From: Bacteroidota bacterium
GTDB taxonomy: Bacteria; Bacteroidota; Ignavibacteria; Kryptoniales; JAKASW01
DNA: 17,868 nucleotides
Direction of reading: 5' to 3'
Assembly (NCBI GenBank): GCA_021789755.1
Contig: JAJYJD010000038.1
Span: forward strand, 1 to 17,868
In this document: piece after piece, positions 1 through 8,163 of the stretch
Layout of the letters: every line of letters starts with the position of its first letter
How positions within the stretch are numbered: position 1 is the first letter of the stretch
Position numbers and translations under genes: made by a program
The notes under the pieces: generated by a model
Told to the model about the DNA's origin: nothing
What the model saw: the letters and a program-made list of their open reading frames with translations, nothing else
Database searches by the model: none

Positions 1-1
1 G

Positions 2-823
2 AAATTCAAATCATCCGACTGGGCGCTTATCCTCGGTGCGTCGAGCGGCTTCGGAGGTGCAACCGCCGTGGAGCTGGCGAAGACAGGCATGAGTATATTC
101 GGCGTCCACCTGGACAGGGCAGGGACGATGCCTGCTGTTCAGCAGATCATCAAAGATATAAAGCATCAGGGGAGCCAGGCTGTGTTTTTCAATATCAACG
201 CCGCGGACCCGATAAAGCAGGACGAGGTGCTTGACGAGATCGGCGAACAGTTTTCAAAAGAAACGGGTTCGACGGTGCGTGTGCTGTTGCACTCGCTTGC
301 GTTCGGGACGTTGAAAAAGTTTGTCGGCAAGACTCAGGAAGAATGTGTCAGCAAAGCGCAGATGGAGATGACTCTCGACGTAATGGCACACAGCCTTGTA
401 TACTGGACTCAGGGATTGATGTCCAGGAACCTGATGAAGAAGGGGGGAAGGATATTTGCGATGACGAGTTCGGGCGGGCATACCGCGATTCCCTTCTACG
501 GTGCCGTCTCGGCGGCAAAGGCTGCGCTCGAATCTCACATCCGCCAGCTTGCGGTCGAGCTGGGACCGATGGGTATTACGGCGAACGCAATAATGGCGGG
601 CGTGACCGATACACCTGCGTTGAGAAAGATACCCGGCAACCAGGAGATGCTGCATGTCGCCCAGGCGAAGAACCCGGGCGGACGGCTGACCACGCCCGAA
701 GACGTTGCAAGGTCGATCGCACTTCTGTGTGATGAGAATGCCTACTGGATCTCCGGCGGTGTCATTGGCGCAGATGGCGGTGAAGACATAGTAAGTTATG
801 TGGGTCAGAAACACGGGTCGTAA
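2..823 (+). CDS. SDR-family oxidoreductase, FabL/FabI-like enoyl-ACP reductase candidate (5' partial)
   Basis: The reading frame is open to the left edge of the window, so the true start lies upstream; 273 codons are present. The visible N-terminus carries the Rossmann glycine motif GASSGFGGATA (G-x3-G-x-G), which binds NAD(P)H. The catalytic Tyr (497-499) and Lys (518-520) are spaced Y-x6-K, as in enoyl-ACP reductases, rather than the Y-x3-K of ordinary SDRs. The helix after the Lys (KAALES) and the later VTDTPAL and ADGG segments resemble B. subtilis FabL, while HSLAFG resembles FabI. The likely role is NAD(P)H-dependent reduction of trans-2-enoyl-ACP in fatty-acid elongation. An acyl-CoA dehydrogenase follows, separated by a terminator-like hairpin. 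The SDR fold is certain; the exact substrate is inferred. Confidence 0.8.
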   Translation, partial: KFKSSDWALILGASSGFGGATAVELAKTGMSIFGVHLDRAGTMPAVQQIIKDIKHQGSQAVFFNINAADPIKQDEVLDEIGEQFSKETGSTVRVLLHSLAFGTLKKFVGKTQEECVSKAQMEMTLDVMAHSLVYWTQGLMSRNLMKKGGRIFAMTSSGGHTAIPFYGAVSAAKAALESHIRQLAVELGPMGITANAIMAGVTDTPALRKIPGNQEMLHVAQAKNPGGRLTTPEDVARSIALLCDENAYWISGGVIGADGGEDIVSYVGQKHGS

Positions 824-847
824 TCATTCAACATTCTTAAGAACCGT

Positions 848-875
848 TGCTCTTATGGGGCTATAAGAGCATTTT
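848..875 (+). terminator. Rho-independent terminator-like hairpin after the SDR gene
   Basis: A perfect 9-bp stem (TGCTCTTAT at 848-856 with ATAAGAGCA at 863-871) encloses a 6-base loop and is followed directly by TTTT (872-875). This fits an intrinsic terminator for the SDR gene. It lies only a few bases before the ribosome binding site of the acyl-CoA dehydrogenase gene, so it could instead act as an intercistronic or attenuating structure. Confidence 0.7.
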
Positions 876-892
876 ACCGAAAAGGAGTGGGT

Positions 893-2035
893 ATGCTTGA
901 CTTCGAATTCACCGAAGAACAAAAGATGCTGCAAGAAACCGTGCGCGACTTTGTAAACACGGAGTTGAAGCCGCGTGCAAGCGAGATCGACCGGCAGGAA
1001 GCTATCCCGGCCGATATCATCAACAAACTGCGTGAACTGGGTTTCCTGGGAGTCGCATTCCCCTCGGAATATGGCGGGAGCGGGTTCGGCGAGGTAGGGT
1101 ATTGCCTCATGCAGGAAGAGATCGGTCGGGGGTGCCTTTCAACCGCTACATTTATAGGAGCGCACCAGTCGATCGGCGCCAACGCGATCTACATCGGCGG
1201 AAGCGAAGAGTTGAAGAAGAAATATCTTGTCCCGCTTGCCGAAGGAAAAATGATCGGCGCGTTTGCGCTGACGGAAGTCCTCGCAGGTTCCGATTCGTTC
1301 AACCTCAGAACCCGAGCCGCCCGCGACGGAGCCGACTGGGTGCTTAACGGTGAGAAGATGTGGATCACAAACGGCTCGATAGCCGACGTCGTGTCGGTAT
1401 TTGCCCGCACAGAACGCGGCATTACTGGGTTTGCCGTCGAAACAAAATCAAAAGGGTTTCAAGCCGGGCCTCCTGAGAAAAAGATGGGGATACGCGGAAG
1501 CGCGACCGCACCTATAACTCTCGAGAATGTCCGCGTCCCCGCCGAGAACATGATCGGGCAGGACGGCCGCGGTTTCATCGTCGCCATGAAGACCCTCGAC
1601 GCGGGAAGGCTCGGGCTCGGGGCGGCGTGCGTCGGCGCTGCGAAGGAACTGCTGGAACTCTCTACAAAATACGCCAAGGAACGAAAACAGTTCGACTCAG
1701 CAATAGCCAATTTCGAGGCGATCCAGTGGATGCTCGCCGACATGGCGACACGAATCTACTGTATGGAATCCATCGTGTACCGTACCGCCGCCGCCTACCA
1801 GGCGGGGAAAACAATCTCCCGGCAATCGGCCATGGTTAAACTCGCCTGCTCTGAAGGGCTCGACTTCGTTGCCGATTGCGCAGTCCAGATACATGGCGGA
1901 ATGGGTTACTCCCGCGAAATGCCGATAGAAAGATTCTACCGTGACTCGCGAATAAACCGGATCTTCGAAGGAACGAATGAAATTCAAAGGCTCGTGATCG
2001 CCAAAGATGTGATCAAGAAAAGCGGAGTCGCTTAG
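893..2035 (+). CDS. Acyl-CoA dehydrogenase
   Basis: The 380-residue product has the full length of short/medium-chain acyl-CoA dehydrogenases, FAD enzymes that oxidise acyl-CoA to trans-2-enoyl-CoA in beta-oxidation. The order is helical N-domain (FTEEQKMLQETVRDF), first signature ALTEVLAGSD, KMWITNG, GIRGSATAPI, then C-terminal CAVQIHGGMGYSREMP and FEGTNEIQRL. By family analogy the catalytic base is Glu359 in FEGTNEIQ (codon 1967-1969). The first signature has Val where Pro is usual (ALTEP). ATG 893 is preferred over GTG 887 because AGGAG at 883-887 sits 5 bases upstream of the ATG and overlaps the GTG. Chain-length specificity cannot be read from the sequence. Electrons would normally pass to ETF, which is not in this window. 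Confidence 0.93.
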   Translation: MLDFEFTEEQKMLQETVRDFVNTELKPRASEIDRQEAIPADIINKLRELGFLGVAFPSEYGGSGFGEVGYCLMQEEIGRGCLSTATFIGAHQSIGANAIYIGGSEELKKKYLVPLAEGKMIGAFALTEVLAGSDSFNLRTRAARDGADWVLNGEKMWITNGSIADVVSVFARTERGITGFAVETKSKGFQAGPPEKKMGIRGSATAPITLENVRVPAENMIGQDGRGFIVAMKTLDAGRLGLGAACVGAAKELLELSTKYAKERKQFDSAIANFEAIQWMLADMATRIYCMESIVYRTAAAYQAGKTISRQSAMVKLACSEGLDFVADCAVQIHGGMGYSREMPIERFYRDSRINRIFEGTNEIQRLVIAKDVIKKSGVA

Positions 2036-2052
2036 GATTCGATCGCCCTTAT

Positions 2053-2077
2053 GGCCGGTAGGAAGTCCCGGCCTTCC
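2053..2077 (+). terminator. Weak hairpin after the acyl-CoA dehydrogenase gene
   Basis: GGCCGG (2053-2058) can pair with CCGGCC (2068-2073), and an alternative GGAAG/CTTCC stem (2061-2065 with 2073-2077) overlaps it. No T-run follows, so termination is only a possibility. Confidence 0.25.
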
Positions 2078-2179
2078 AGAGAGGTTCGGCTGTTGCACTA
2101 AACGCAGAGACACGGAATAATTCCTGCCCAGAACGGCATGAGCAATTCTTGCATCGATTTGCCGGGCGAATAATCCACC

Positions 2180-2210
2180 TTTCCACAACTATATAAAGAT
2201 TATATATTTA
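2180..2210 (+). promoter_or_regulatory. Bacteroidota-type promoter abutting the GWxTD gene
   Basis: TTTC (2180-2183), a 19-base spacer and TATATTTA (2203-2210) match the Bacteroidota housekeeping pattern TTTG-N19/20-TAnnTTTG with one mismatch in each element. The -7 element ends 4 bases before ATG 2215 and no Shine-Dalgarno sequence is visible, so the mRNA may be leaderless or nearly so. Confidence 0.5.
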
Positions 2211-2214
2211 AACG

Positions 2215-3621
2215 ATGAAAAATCCCCGAACGATCAGATTCTCTCTTGCCCTCGCTCTCCTTGTCGTCGCCTTTTCTTCGACAGGGGCTAGAGCGCAGAG
2301 GCTCGGCGTCGACTTCGATTTTGCGACTTTCCGTTATGATTCCGCCAAGACTTATCTGGAATTTTACTACAGCTTTGACATGAGGGGATTGAAATTGACG
2401 GAGGCAGACTCGGTGTATTCGGATACGCTGCTGTTTCATATCAGACTTCGGCCGGCTTCCGCAGACAGCGTTGCTTACTATAAATCGTGGGCAGTACCGG
2501 TCGAGGTGCGCGACACTTCCTCGGAAAATCTGAAGAATACCCTGGTCGGACAGGTAGGCCTGACGGTTCCACCGGGCAATTACCTGATGTACGCCGCGGC
2601 AGCGGACAACAACGACGCCGCAAGGATAGACACCGTCGAGAATCATGTCATGATACCGAAGTACTCGTTTCGCAAGCTCGAGACGAGCGACGTCGAACTC
2701 TGTTCCCAGATCAGTCAGGGCGGTCCGGGCGAGCACGGGATATTCTATAAAAATACATATGACGTGGTTCCAAATCCGAGTGGAGTCTACGGTGCTGGCC
2801 TGCCGATAATTTATTACTACACCGAAGTCTACAACATTCCGGACTCGACTGGAGACAGCGTTTTCACAGTGGAGTACCAGGTGCGCGACAGTTTCGGTCA
2901 GCTTCGAAAGAGCCGCGAAACCACAAAGAAGAAATTCGGGGACACGAGCGTCGAAGTGGGAACCATAAACGGTTCCGACCTGAAGACAGGGGTTTACACA
3001 TTCCTGTTTACGGTTGTGGACTCGGCGGCCGACGTTTATTCAAGTTCATCAAGAAGGTTCTTCGTCTACAATCCCGGCCTCGGTGCACCGGAGACTTCGA
3101 GTTCCAGCCTCGCGGGCAGGTCCGTACTATCGAGTGTTTTTGCGACCATGGACGATGAAGAGATCACCAGGGAATTTACCGAAGCGAGATACATTGCGAC
3201 ATCAAAGGAGATTGAGCAATTCGACCAGCTCCAGAGCCTTCCCGCGAAGCGCCAGTTTCTTTACGATTTCTGGCAGAAAAGAAATCCCCATCCCGTTCTA
3301 AGCACGAATCCGTACCGGACGGATTATCTGCAGCGTGTGGCATACGCAAATGACCAGTACAGAGTAGGGCGGACCCCCGGCTGGCGCACGGACAGGGGAA
3401 GAGTATACATAGTGTACGGGAAGCCGGACCAGATCGACAGGCACCCGAACGAGGGAAACTCCAAGCCTTACGAAATCTGGTACTACAACTCCATACAGGG
3501 CGGAGTAAGCTTCGATTTCGTGGACAGGACGGGGTTCGGAGACTACTCGCTCGTTAATTCGACCGCCAGGAGTGAAATCCACGACGACAACTGGCAGCAG
3601 TATCTCGGCACGAGTTACTGA
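2215..3621 (+). CDS. Secreted GWxTD domain-containing protein
   Basis: The 468-residue product begins with a clear signal peptide: Lys/Arg-containing start, hydrophobic SLALALLVVAF, and likely cleavage near GARA-Q at about residues 27-28. The middle looks like beta-sandwich sequence rich in Ser, Asp and Tyr. The C-terminal part carries the diagnostic GWxTD motif as G389-W-R-T-D393, followed by RGRVYIVYGKPDQID and EIWYY. GWxTD proteins are common in Ignavibacteriota and related phyla, but their biochemical role is not established. The protein is expected in the periplasm or outside the cell. It stands as its own unit, with a promoter at its 5' end and a long hairpin 3' of it. The family call is firm; the function is unknown. 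Confidence 0.88.
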   Translation: MKNPRTIRFSLALALLVVAFSSTGARAQRLGVDFDFATFRYDSAKTYLEFYYSFDMRGLKLTEADSVYSDTLLFHIRLRPASADSVAYYKSWAVPVEVRDTSSENLKNTLVGQVGLTVPPGNYLMYAAAADNNDAARIDTVENHVMIPKYSFRKLETSDVELCSQISQGGPGEHGIFYKNTYDVVPNPSGVYGAGLPIIYYYTEVYNIPDSTGDSVFTVEYQVRDSFGQLRKSRETTKKKFGDTSVEVGTINGSDLKTGVYTFLFTVVDSAADVYSSSSRRFFVYNPGLGAPETSSSSLAGRSVLSSVFATMDDEEITREFTEARYIATSKEIEQFDQLQSLPAKRQFLYDFWQKRNPHPVLSTNPYRTDYLQRVAYANDQYRVGRTPGWRTDRGRVYIVYGKPDQIDRHPNEGNSKPYEIWYYNSIQGGVSFDFVDRTGFGDYSLVNSTARSEIHDDNWQQYLGTSY

Positions 3622-3644
3622 ATGTCCGAGCACTGACGGTCTTC

Positions 3645-3680
3645 AACGCCCTGCGGAACTTCCGTTCAGCAGACGGCGTT
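3645..3680 (+). terminator. Long interrupted hairpin between the GWxTD and radical SAM genes
   Basis: AACGCC (3645-3650) pairs with GGCGTT (3675-3680), CTGC (3651-3654) with GCAG (3669-3672), and GAAC (3656-3659) with GTTC (3664-3667). That gives about 14 pairs with small internal loops and a TTCC tetraloop. The following AGTCTTGTGT is only moderately T-rich, so this is a probable but imperfect terminator for the GWxTD gene. Confidence 0.5.
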
Positions 3681-3706
3681 AGTCTTGTGTCCAACGAGGA
3701 GGAGGA

Positions 3707-4777
3707 TTGGCGGTCCAGAAAGTCAGCGGCAGAAGCTCGGGGTACAATCCGCAGAACAGGTTCGAGGAAGTGACTCTCGTCCCTTCGGAGGATGACAGCC
3801 GTTTCTTTCCGGACGAGGATCGCGACCGGAGAAAAATCGAGACGAGATTCTTCGTCGACACCTCGAAGACCATCCTTGCGAAAAACGAAAGTCCGGACAT
3901 TCCATTTACTTACAGCCTGAATCCATACCGGGGGTGCGAGCACGGCTGCATATATTGTTATGCAAGGCCATCTCACGAATACCTCGGGTTTTCTTCGGGG
4001 CTCGATTTTGAGTCGAAGATAATGGTAAAACAGGATGCGCCTGCACTGCTTCGCGACAATTTCATGAAGAAGAACTGGCAGCCGCAGGTGGTCTCACTTT
4101 CAGGTAACACCGATTGTTACCAGCCGGTTGAAAGACAACTGGAGTTGACCCGCCGGTGCCTCGAGGTCTTTCTAGAGTTCAGGAATCCGGTCGGGATCGT
4201 GACAAAGAATTTCCTGATCACACGTGACATCGACATATTGGCCGAGATGGCGAAACTCAATCTTGTCAGCGTATTCCTCTCAATGACCAGCCTTGACCAA
4301 AATCTCACGCGGAGGATGGAACCGAGGACTTCTTCGCCCGCGAAGAAACTGGAGGCGATAGAGATTCTTTCGAAGAGTTCAATTCCAGTCGGTGTCCTCG
4401 TCGCACCGGTGATTCCCGGTTTGACCGACGAAGAGATTCCATCAATTCTAGGAGAAGCGTCTTCAAGAGGAGCAAAGACCGCTAGCATGCAGATGATGCG
4501 ACTTCCGTATGCCGTGAAAGATTTGTTTGTTGACTGGCTCAGGAGAGAATACCCCGACCGGGAGAACAGGATAGTGAGCAGGCTGAAGCAGGTTCGTCAG
4601 GGGAAGCTGACGAGTTACGAGTTCGGGGAAAGGATGAGAGGAAGCGGCGAGACCGCGAAGGCAATCCACCAGCTCTTTCGCGCAGGCTGCAGGAAATATC
4701 ATCTTAATGAACAAGAAGCAGCATTGTCGACGGAAATGTTCCACAGGCCATCAGGGGCTCAGATGGAGATATTCTGA
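3707..4777 (+). CDS. PA0069/SplB-like radical SAM protein
   Basis: The 356-residue product carries the radical SAM cluster motif C77-x3-C81-x2-C84 (CEHGCIYC) in the context NPYRGCEHGCIYCYARPSH. This binds a 4Fe-4S cluster that cleaves S-adenosylmethionine. The N-terminal GRSSGYNPQNRFE and downstream SLSGNTDCYQPVE and APVIPGLTDEE segments are typical of the PA0069 (Rv2578c-like) family, distant relatives of spore photoproduct lyase. Its substrate is not known. Translation appears to start at TTG 3707: the purine-rich GAGGAGGAGG tract (3696-3705) lies just upstream, and the family's N-terminal GR..NP..RFE motif is complete from this start. No functional partner is evident next to it. Confidence 0.88.
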   Translation: MAVQKVSGRSSGYNPQNRFEEVTLVPSEDDSRFFPDEDRDRRKIETRFFVDTSKTILAKNESPDIPFTYSLNPYRGCEHGCIYCYARPSHEYLGFSSGLDFESKIMVKQDAPALLRDNFMKKNWQPQVVSLSGNTDCYQPVERQLELTRRCLEVFLEFRNPVGIVTKNFLITRDIDILAEMAKLNLVSVFLSMTSLDQNLTRRMEPRTSSPAKKLEAIEILSKSSIPVGVLVAPVIPGLTDEEIPSILGEASSRGAKTASMQMMRLPYAVKDLFVDWLRREYPDRENRIVSRLKQVRQGKLTSYEFGERMRGSGETAKAIHQLFRAGCRKYHLNEQEAALSTEMFHRPSGAQMEIF

Positions 4778-4827
4778 GACAGCTTTCGAAAATGATTTCC
4801 GCACGAAAATTCTCGGCAGGTTCGTCT

Positions 4828-4835
4828 TAACTTTG
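4828..4835 (+). promoter_or_regulatory. Isolated -7-type promoter element upstream of the glycosidase gene
   Basis: TAACTTTG is an exact TAnnTTTG match within the 242-base gap before the gene at 5020. No TTTG is found 19-21 bases upstream, so only half of the promoter is supported. The rest of this gap holds a 6-bp hairpin with a CGC loop (4974-4988) and no convincing gene. Confidence 0.25.
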
Positions 4836-5019
4836 TCCATGTTCGTTAAAGAGAATTATCAACCGTGGTGACGACCTAACCCATGAAAATCGCCGTATGT
4901 GGATTGAAAAGTGCGGCTTATCGGGAGATCGACATCGCCTTCAGGACTATCAGCTGATCATCAGTAGCGCTGCGACCTTCGCAAGGTCCGCCATACGATT
5001 TATGAATTGAGAGGTACAA

Positions 5020-6336
5020 ATGAACTTCCTCACCCCCAGGCGTCATGAATTCCTGCCGCTTATTTTCATTCTCCTTCTCGTCTTCGCCTCGATTGGGTCG
5101 GCCCAGGAAAATATGAAAGTGCCGTCAGAAGCCGAGCTGGAGAGCCTGCTTCACCGGATCGACACAGCCTATACGCGCCTTCAACCGCAAGTCATCATGC
5201 CGGCTGAAGGATATCTGAAACACGATTATCTCATCCCGGCCGGATTTTACAAGCAAATGTGGGATTGGGACGGCTTCTTCATCGGCAATCATTTAATGAA
5301 TCAGAAAAAAAAGGACGCAAAGTACTTGAGATGGTGGGTGCTCAATTTCGCAAATTCCATCGACTCGAACGGCTATGTTTCCGGCTGCATCACGACGAAA
5401 GGTCCGCGTCCGATATTCGGGAAATTTGCCATGAAGCCGTTCCTCTCCCAGGGAGCTTATCTTGTATCGAAGCGTATCGGCGACTTCAGCTGGCTCAATC
5501 CTTTTTATGACAGACTGAAGAAAGTAATCGCATACCGCGAGGCTACTGAGTACGATCCGAAGTATGGGTTGTTCTACTGGGATATCGGAGTACAGTCAGG
5601 AGCGGACAACAACCCTGCTGTCGGTAATGCAGACAGCGACCGCGACCAGGTGATGGGCTGCGATATAAACACCTTCCAGCTTCGTGAGTACGAGGCCATG
5701 TCGGGAATAGCGAAAGCGCTCGGCCACAGTTCCGACGCAGCTTACTTCGGCGGGAAGGCGGAGAATCTTAGGAACGCGATGCTCAAGCATCTCTGGTTCC
5801 CGAAGGATGAGTCGTTCTTCAATGTCAGACGGGACGACGGACAGGCGGTGAAGCGAGTCAGTTATTCAAACTTTGTCCCGCTCATAGAGAAGATTCTTCC
5901 GGAGACCGAGGGAAGGGCCATGATAAATAAATATCTCCTGAACGGAAATTACATGCTGGCGAAGTACGGGTTCCGTTGTCTTTCGAAACAGGATCCAGAT
6001 TACAATAACAGGATCATGATTATTCCTTACTCGAACTGGCAGGGTCCGATATGGATAAACGCAAACTACATGGATATCATCGCTCTGCGGAATTACGGAT
6101 TCGACAGAGCTCCCATATGGCTTGCCGCGACTCTCGCCAAAATGGTACTTAGCGACATTGCTAAGTGCGGTTCAATGCATGAATGTTATGATGCCGACAC
6201 CGGTGCCCCGCTCGCGCCGACCGCGGAGGAATCGCCGGGCCAAATTTTCACAGGCTTCGTCGGCTGGGACTTGCTGGTCCAGGACATGCTCCAGGGTGCG
6301 ATCACCGGAAAGTGGATGATGCTGGATGTGAAATGA
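5020..6336 (+). CDS. Secreted GH63/GH37-like glycoside hydrolase
   Basis: The 438-residue product has a signal peptide (hydrophobic FLPLIFILLLVFASIGSAQ, cleavage about residue 28-30), so it acts outside the cytoplasm. The rest fits an (alpha/alpha)6-barrel glycosidase of the GH63/GH37 clan, which includes mannosylglycerate hydrolases, trehalase and YgjK. Visible landmarks are MWDWDGFFIGNHL, GADNNPAVG, NWQGPIWINANYM, HECYDADTG and FTGFVGWDLL. By analogy Asp196 (in GADNNP) and Glu388 (in MHECYD) are the likely acid/base pair. AGAGG lies about 5 bases before ATG 5020. The substrate is probably an alpha-glucoside or mannoside, but the sequence does not settle which. It precedes a T9SS cargo gene with its own promoter. 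Confidence 0.8.
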   Translation: MNFLTPRRHEFLPLIFILLLVFASIGSAQENMKVPSEAELESLLHRIDTAYTRLQPQVIMPAEGYLKHDYLIPAGFYKQMWDWDGFFIGNHLMNQKKKDAKYLRWWVLNFANSIDSNGYVSGCITTKGPRPIFGKFAMKPFLSQGAYLVSKRIGDFSWLNPFYDRLKKVIAYREATEYDPKYGLFYWDIGVQSGADNNPAVGNADSDRDQVMGCDINTFQLREYEAMSGIAKALGHSSDAAYFGGKAENLRNAMLKHLWFPKDESFFNVRRDDGQAVKRVSYSNFVPLIEKILPETEGRAMINKYLLNGNYMLAKYGFRCLSKQDPDYNNRIMIIPYSNWQGPIWINANYMDIIALRNYGFDRAPIWLAATLAKMVLSDIAKCGSMHECYDADTGAPLAPTAEESPGQIFTGFVGWDLLVQDMLQGAITGKWMMLDVK

Positions 6337-6384
6337 AAGCAGCCGGAAGCACCGTGCTCATAATCACTCCCGGCTCCAATGACA

Positions 6385-6415
6385 TTTGATGCGTTCCGCA
6401 GGAAGGCTAACTTTA
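6385..6415 (+). promoter_or_regulatory. Bacteroidota-type promoter of the T9SS cargo gene
   Basis: TTTG (6385-6388), exactly 19 bases, then TAACTTTA (6408-6415) match the TTTG-N19/20-TAnnTTTG consensus except for the last base. The start codon at 6438 would leave a short leader that includes the GGAG ribosome binding site at 6428-6431. Confidence 0.6.
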
Positions 6416-6437
6416 ATGGATAAATGCGGAGATGTAT

Positions 6438-8006
6438 ATGAAGCACAACTTACTACTACTTACTGTAATTTGCTACTCGTTTCTCGCAGCGAGTTCGTCA
6501 GCACAAATTTCAAATGTTAAGGTTAATGGCTCGGCTACCAGTTTCACGATGGCATCGGGCGATACCATCACGTGGTCGTATAATGTTCCATTGGGAGCTA
6601 CCGCGGTCATCCAGATCTGGTACGATGTAAATGGAAATGGAACGATCGATCCGACGACGGATGTCCTGTGGCAGAGTTTCAGCCAGACCGACGGTGACAC
6701 GGTTGGAAACAACGGGCCGCCGGATATGGATGGGCTGGTTAACGGGGCGGTATTTGTGAAGATCCCCGCCGGCCTGGCCCCGGGCAAATATGTAATGAAA
6801 TTCACGCAGGGCGGCGTCAGCGCGATGGTCGCTGGTACTGTCAGCCCGCTGGCTTCACCAGCGCAGACAATTTCAGGGAAAGTCACTGTGCCGTCTGGCA
6901 AGAGCGCTGCAAATATTTTTGTCGAGATACATCGCAACAACCGCTACCAGCCGAATTTCTGGGACGGCGTCACCGATGCAAACGGCAATTACTCGATTGC
7001 CATGACCGCCGACACTGCCGGCAATCCCTGGAGAGCAAATGTCGTCAACAATCCGTACGCGCCGGACGTAGTCTCGCCGGGCGATACGTCGTTCACTATA
7101 TTGAAAAACCAAAACGTCACGGGGATCAACTTCTCGATCACCGGCATTGCTGCTCAGGTGGACGGCAGCGTGAAGGATGAGAACGGCGATCCGCTCGTCA
7201 ATATGTATGTCGAGTTGAACGTGGCCAATGCGAATCAGAACGTCCGTTACGCCGGCAACACGGACACGAGTGGGATTTTCAAGATAGGTTTGTTGAGCCA
7301 GGACATCGTATCCGGCCGGCAGTGGCAGCTCGACGCATCTCGCAGAAGCAGCGACACGACGACCACTCAACTTGACGGCGTTGCTTTCATTACTTCTATT
7401 GGTGTGGGCGACAGTATTTTTAAGAATCTGGTGATGTATAACGCCAATTCCCAGATTCAAGGGACGCTAAAGATAGACGGAGCGGCGCCGGGCTTCCCGG
7501 TATATATCGTTGCAATAAACCAGGATTCTGCTCAGTCCTTCGAACTGTGCAATGCTTCAACGGGCAACTTTACCCTGCCCGTAAGCGACAGGATATCGGC
7601 ATACCAGATTTTCCCGATCAATCTTCCGATCAATTCTAATATGGGCTACACCGTCAGCAGCGTAACGGCTCATCCGGGCAATACCGGGATAGTGGTGAAC
7701 GTGACAACTACCGGAGTAAAAGAGTACCGGGGAACGGTGCCGCTCGGGTTCTCTCTCAATCAGAATTATCCGAATCCTTTCAACCCGACCACGACTATAA
7801 CGTACGATGTTCCGAGATCGACTAACGTCAAGATCGAGGTGTACAACATTCTGGGCGAAAGGGTTGCAACTCTTGTCAATGAAATGAGAACTCCCGGAAA
7901 GTATGGCGTGACTTTCGATGGGACGAAATTCTCCAGCGGTGTTTATTTGTATCGTATGTCGGCAGGAAATTTCGTCTCCGTAAAAAAGTTCGTCCTGGTG
8001 AAGTAG
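6438..8006 (+). CDS. Modular exported protein with carboxypeptidase-regulatory-like repeats and T9SS sorting domain
   Basis: The 522-residue product has a signal peptide (LLLLTVICYSFLAASSSAQ). An N-terminal beta domain follows, with the Asp-rich DVNGNGTIDPTTD stretch that could bind calcium. Next are two carboxypeptidase-regulatory/CnaB-like folds, recognisable from ISGKVTVPSG...TDANGNYSI and VDGSVKDENGDPL...TDTSGIFKI. The last ~85 residues form a Por-type type IX secretion signal (NQNYPNPFNPTTTI, VYNILGERVATLVN, GVYLYRMSAG, ending KKFVLVK). It is therefore predicted to be exported by Sec, then by T9SS to the surface or medium. No catalytic domain is visible; binding or structural roles are likely. 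ATG 6438 is preferred over ATG 6432 because GGAG at 6428-6431 is spaced for the former. Confidence 0.88.
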   Translation: MKHNLLLLTVICYSFLAASSSAQISNVKVNGSATSFTMASGDTITWSYNVPLGATAVIQIWYDVNGNGTIDPTTDVLWQSFSQTDGDTVGNNGPPDMDGLVNGAVFVKIPAGLAPGKYVMKFTQGGVSAMVAGTVSPLASPAQTISGKVTVPSGKSAANIFVEIHRNNRYQPNFWDGVTDANGNYSIAMTADTAGNPWRANVVNNPYAPDVVSPGDTSFTILKNQNVTGINFSITGIAAQVDGSVKDENGDPLVNMYVELNVANANQNVRYAGNTDTSGIFKIGLLSQDIVSGRQWQLDASRRSSDTTTTQLDGVAFITSIGVGDSIFKNLVMYNANSQIQGTLKIDGAAPGFPVYIVAINQDSAQSFELCNASTGNFTLPVSDRISAYQIFPINLPINSNMGYTVSSVTAHPGNTGIVVNVTTTGVKEYRGTVPLGFSLNQNYPNPFNPTTTITYDVPRSTNVKIEVYNILGERVATLVNEMRTPGKYGVTFDGTKFSSGVYLYRMSAGNFVSVKKFVLVK

Positions 8007-8029
8007 AGGAAAGACGATACCGGATCATG

Positions 8030-8057
8030 CGGCACGGGCGGGAGAGAGCCCGTGCCG
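8030..8057 (+). terminator. Strong GC-rich hairpin after the T9SS cargo gene
   Basis: A perfect 10-bp stem (CGGCACGGGC at 8030-8039 with GCCCGTGCCG at 8048-8057) closes an 8-base purine loop 23 bases after the stop codon. It is followed by TCTCATTT rather than a clean T-run. It very likely ends transcription or protects the mRNA 3' end. Confidence 0.65.
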
Positions 8058-8163
8058 TCTCATTTATCACTCGATTGCGGGTCCGGACTCCTGATTGTTC
8101 TGAGAGGAATGGATACCGGTGGGGTACTCATTCCCGGCAGTGGGCTATTCTGAACAGGAAAAA

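Noticed and set aside
2101..2125. CGCAGAGACACGGAA text that resembles dispersed intergenic repeats
   Set aside because: Only one short copy is present in the window, so repeat status cannot be supported here.
1697..2188. A 163-codon minus-strand frame across the end of the acyl-CoA dehydrogenase and the following gap
   Set aside because: It is mostly antisense to a well-supported gene, with no motif and no ribosome binding site.
4883..4957. A 24-codon frame starting MKIAVCGLK in the gap before the glycosidase gene
   Set aside because: It has no ribosome binding site and a very short length. The start resembles nucleotide-binding proteins only by chance.
6341..6375. Possible terminator after the glycosidase gene (AGCCGG/CCGGCT)
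   Set aside because: Only a 6-bp stem with a 23-base loop and no T-run; too weak to call.
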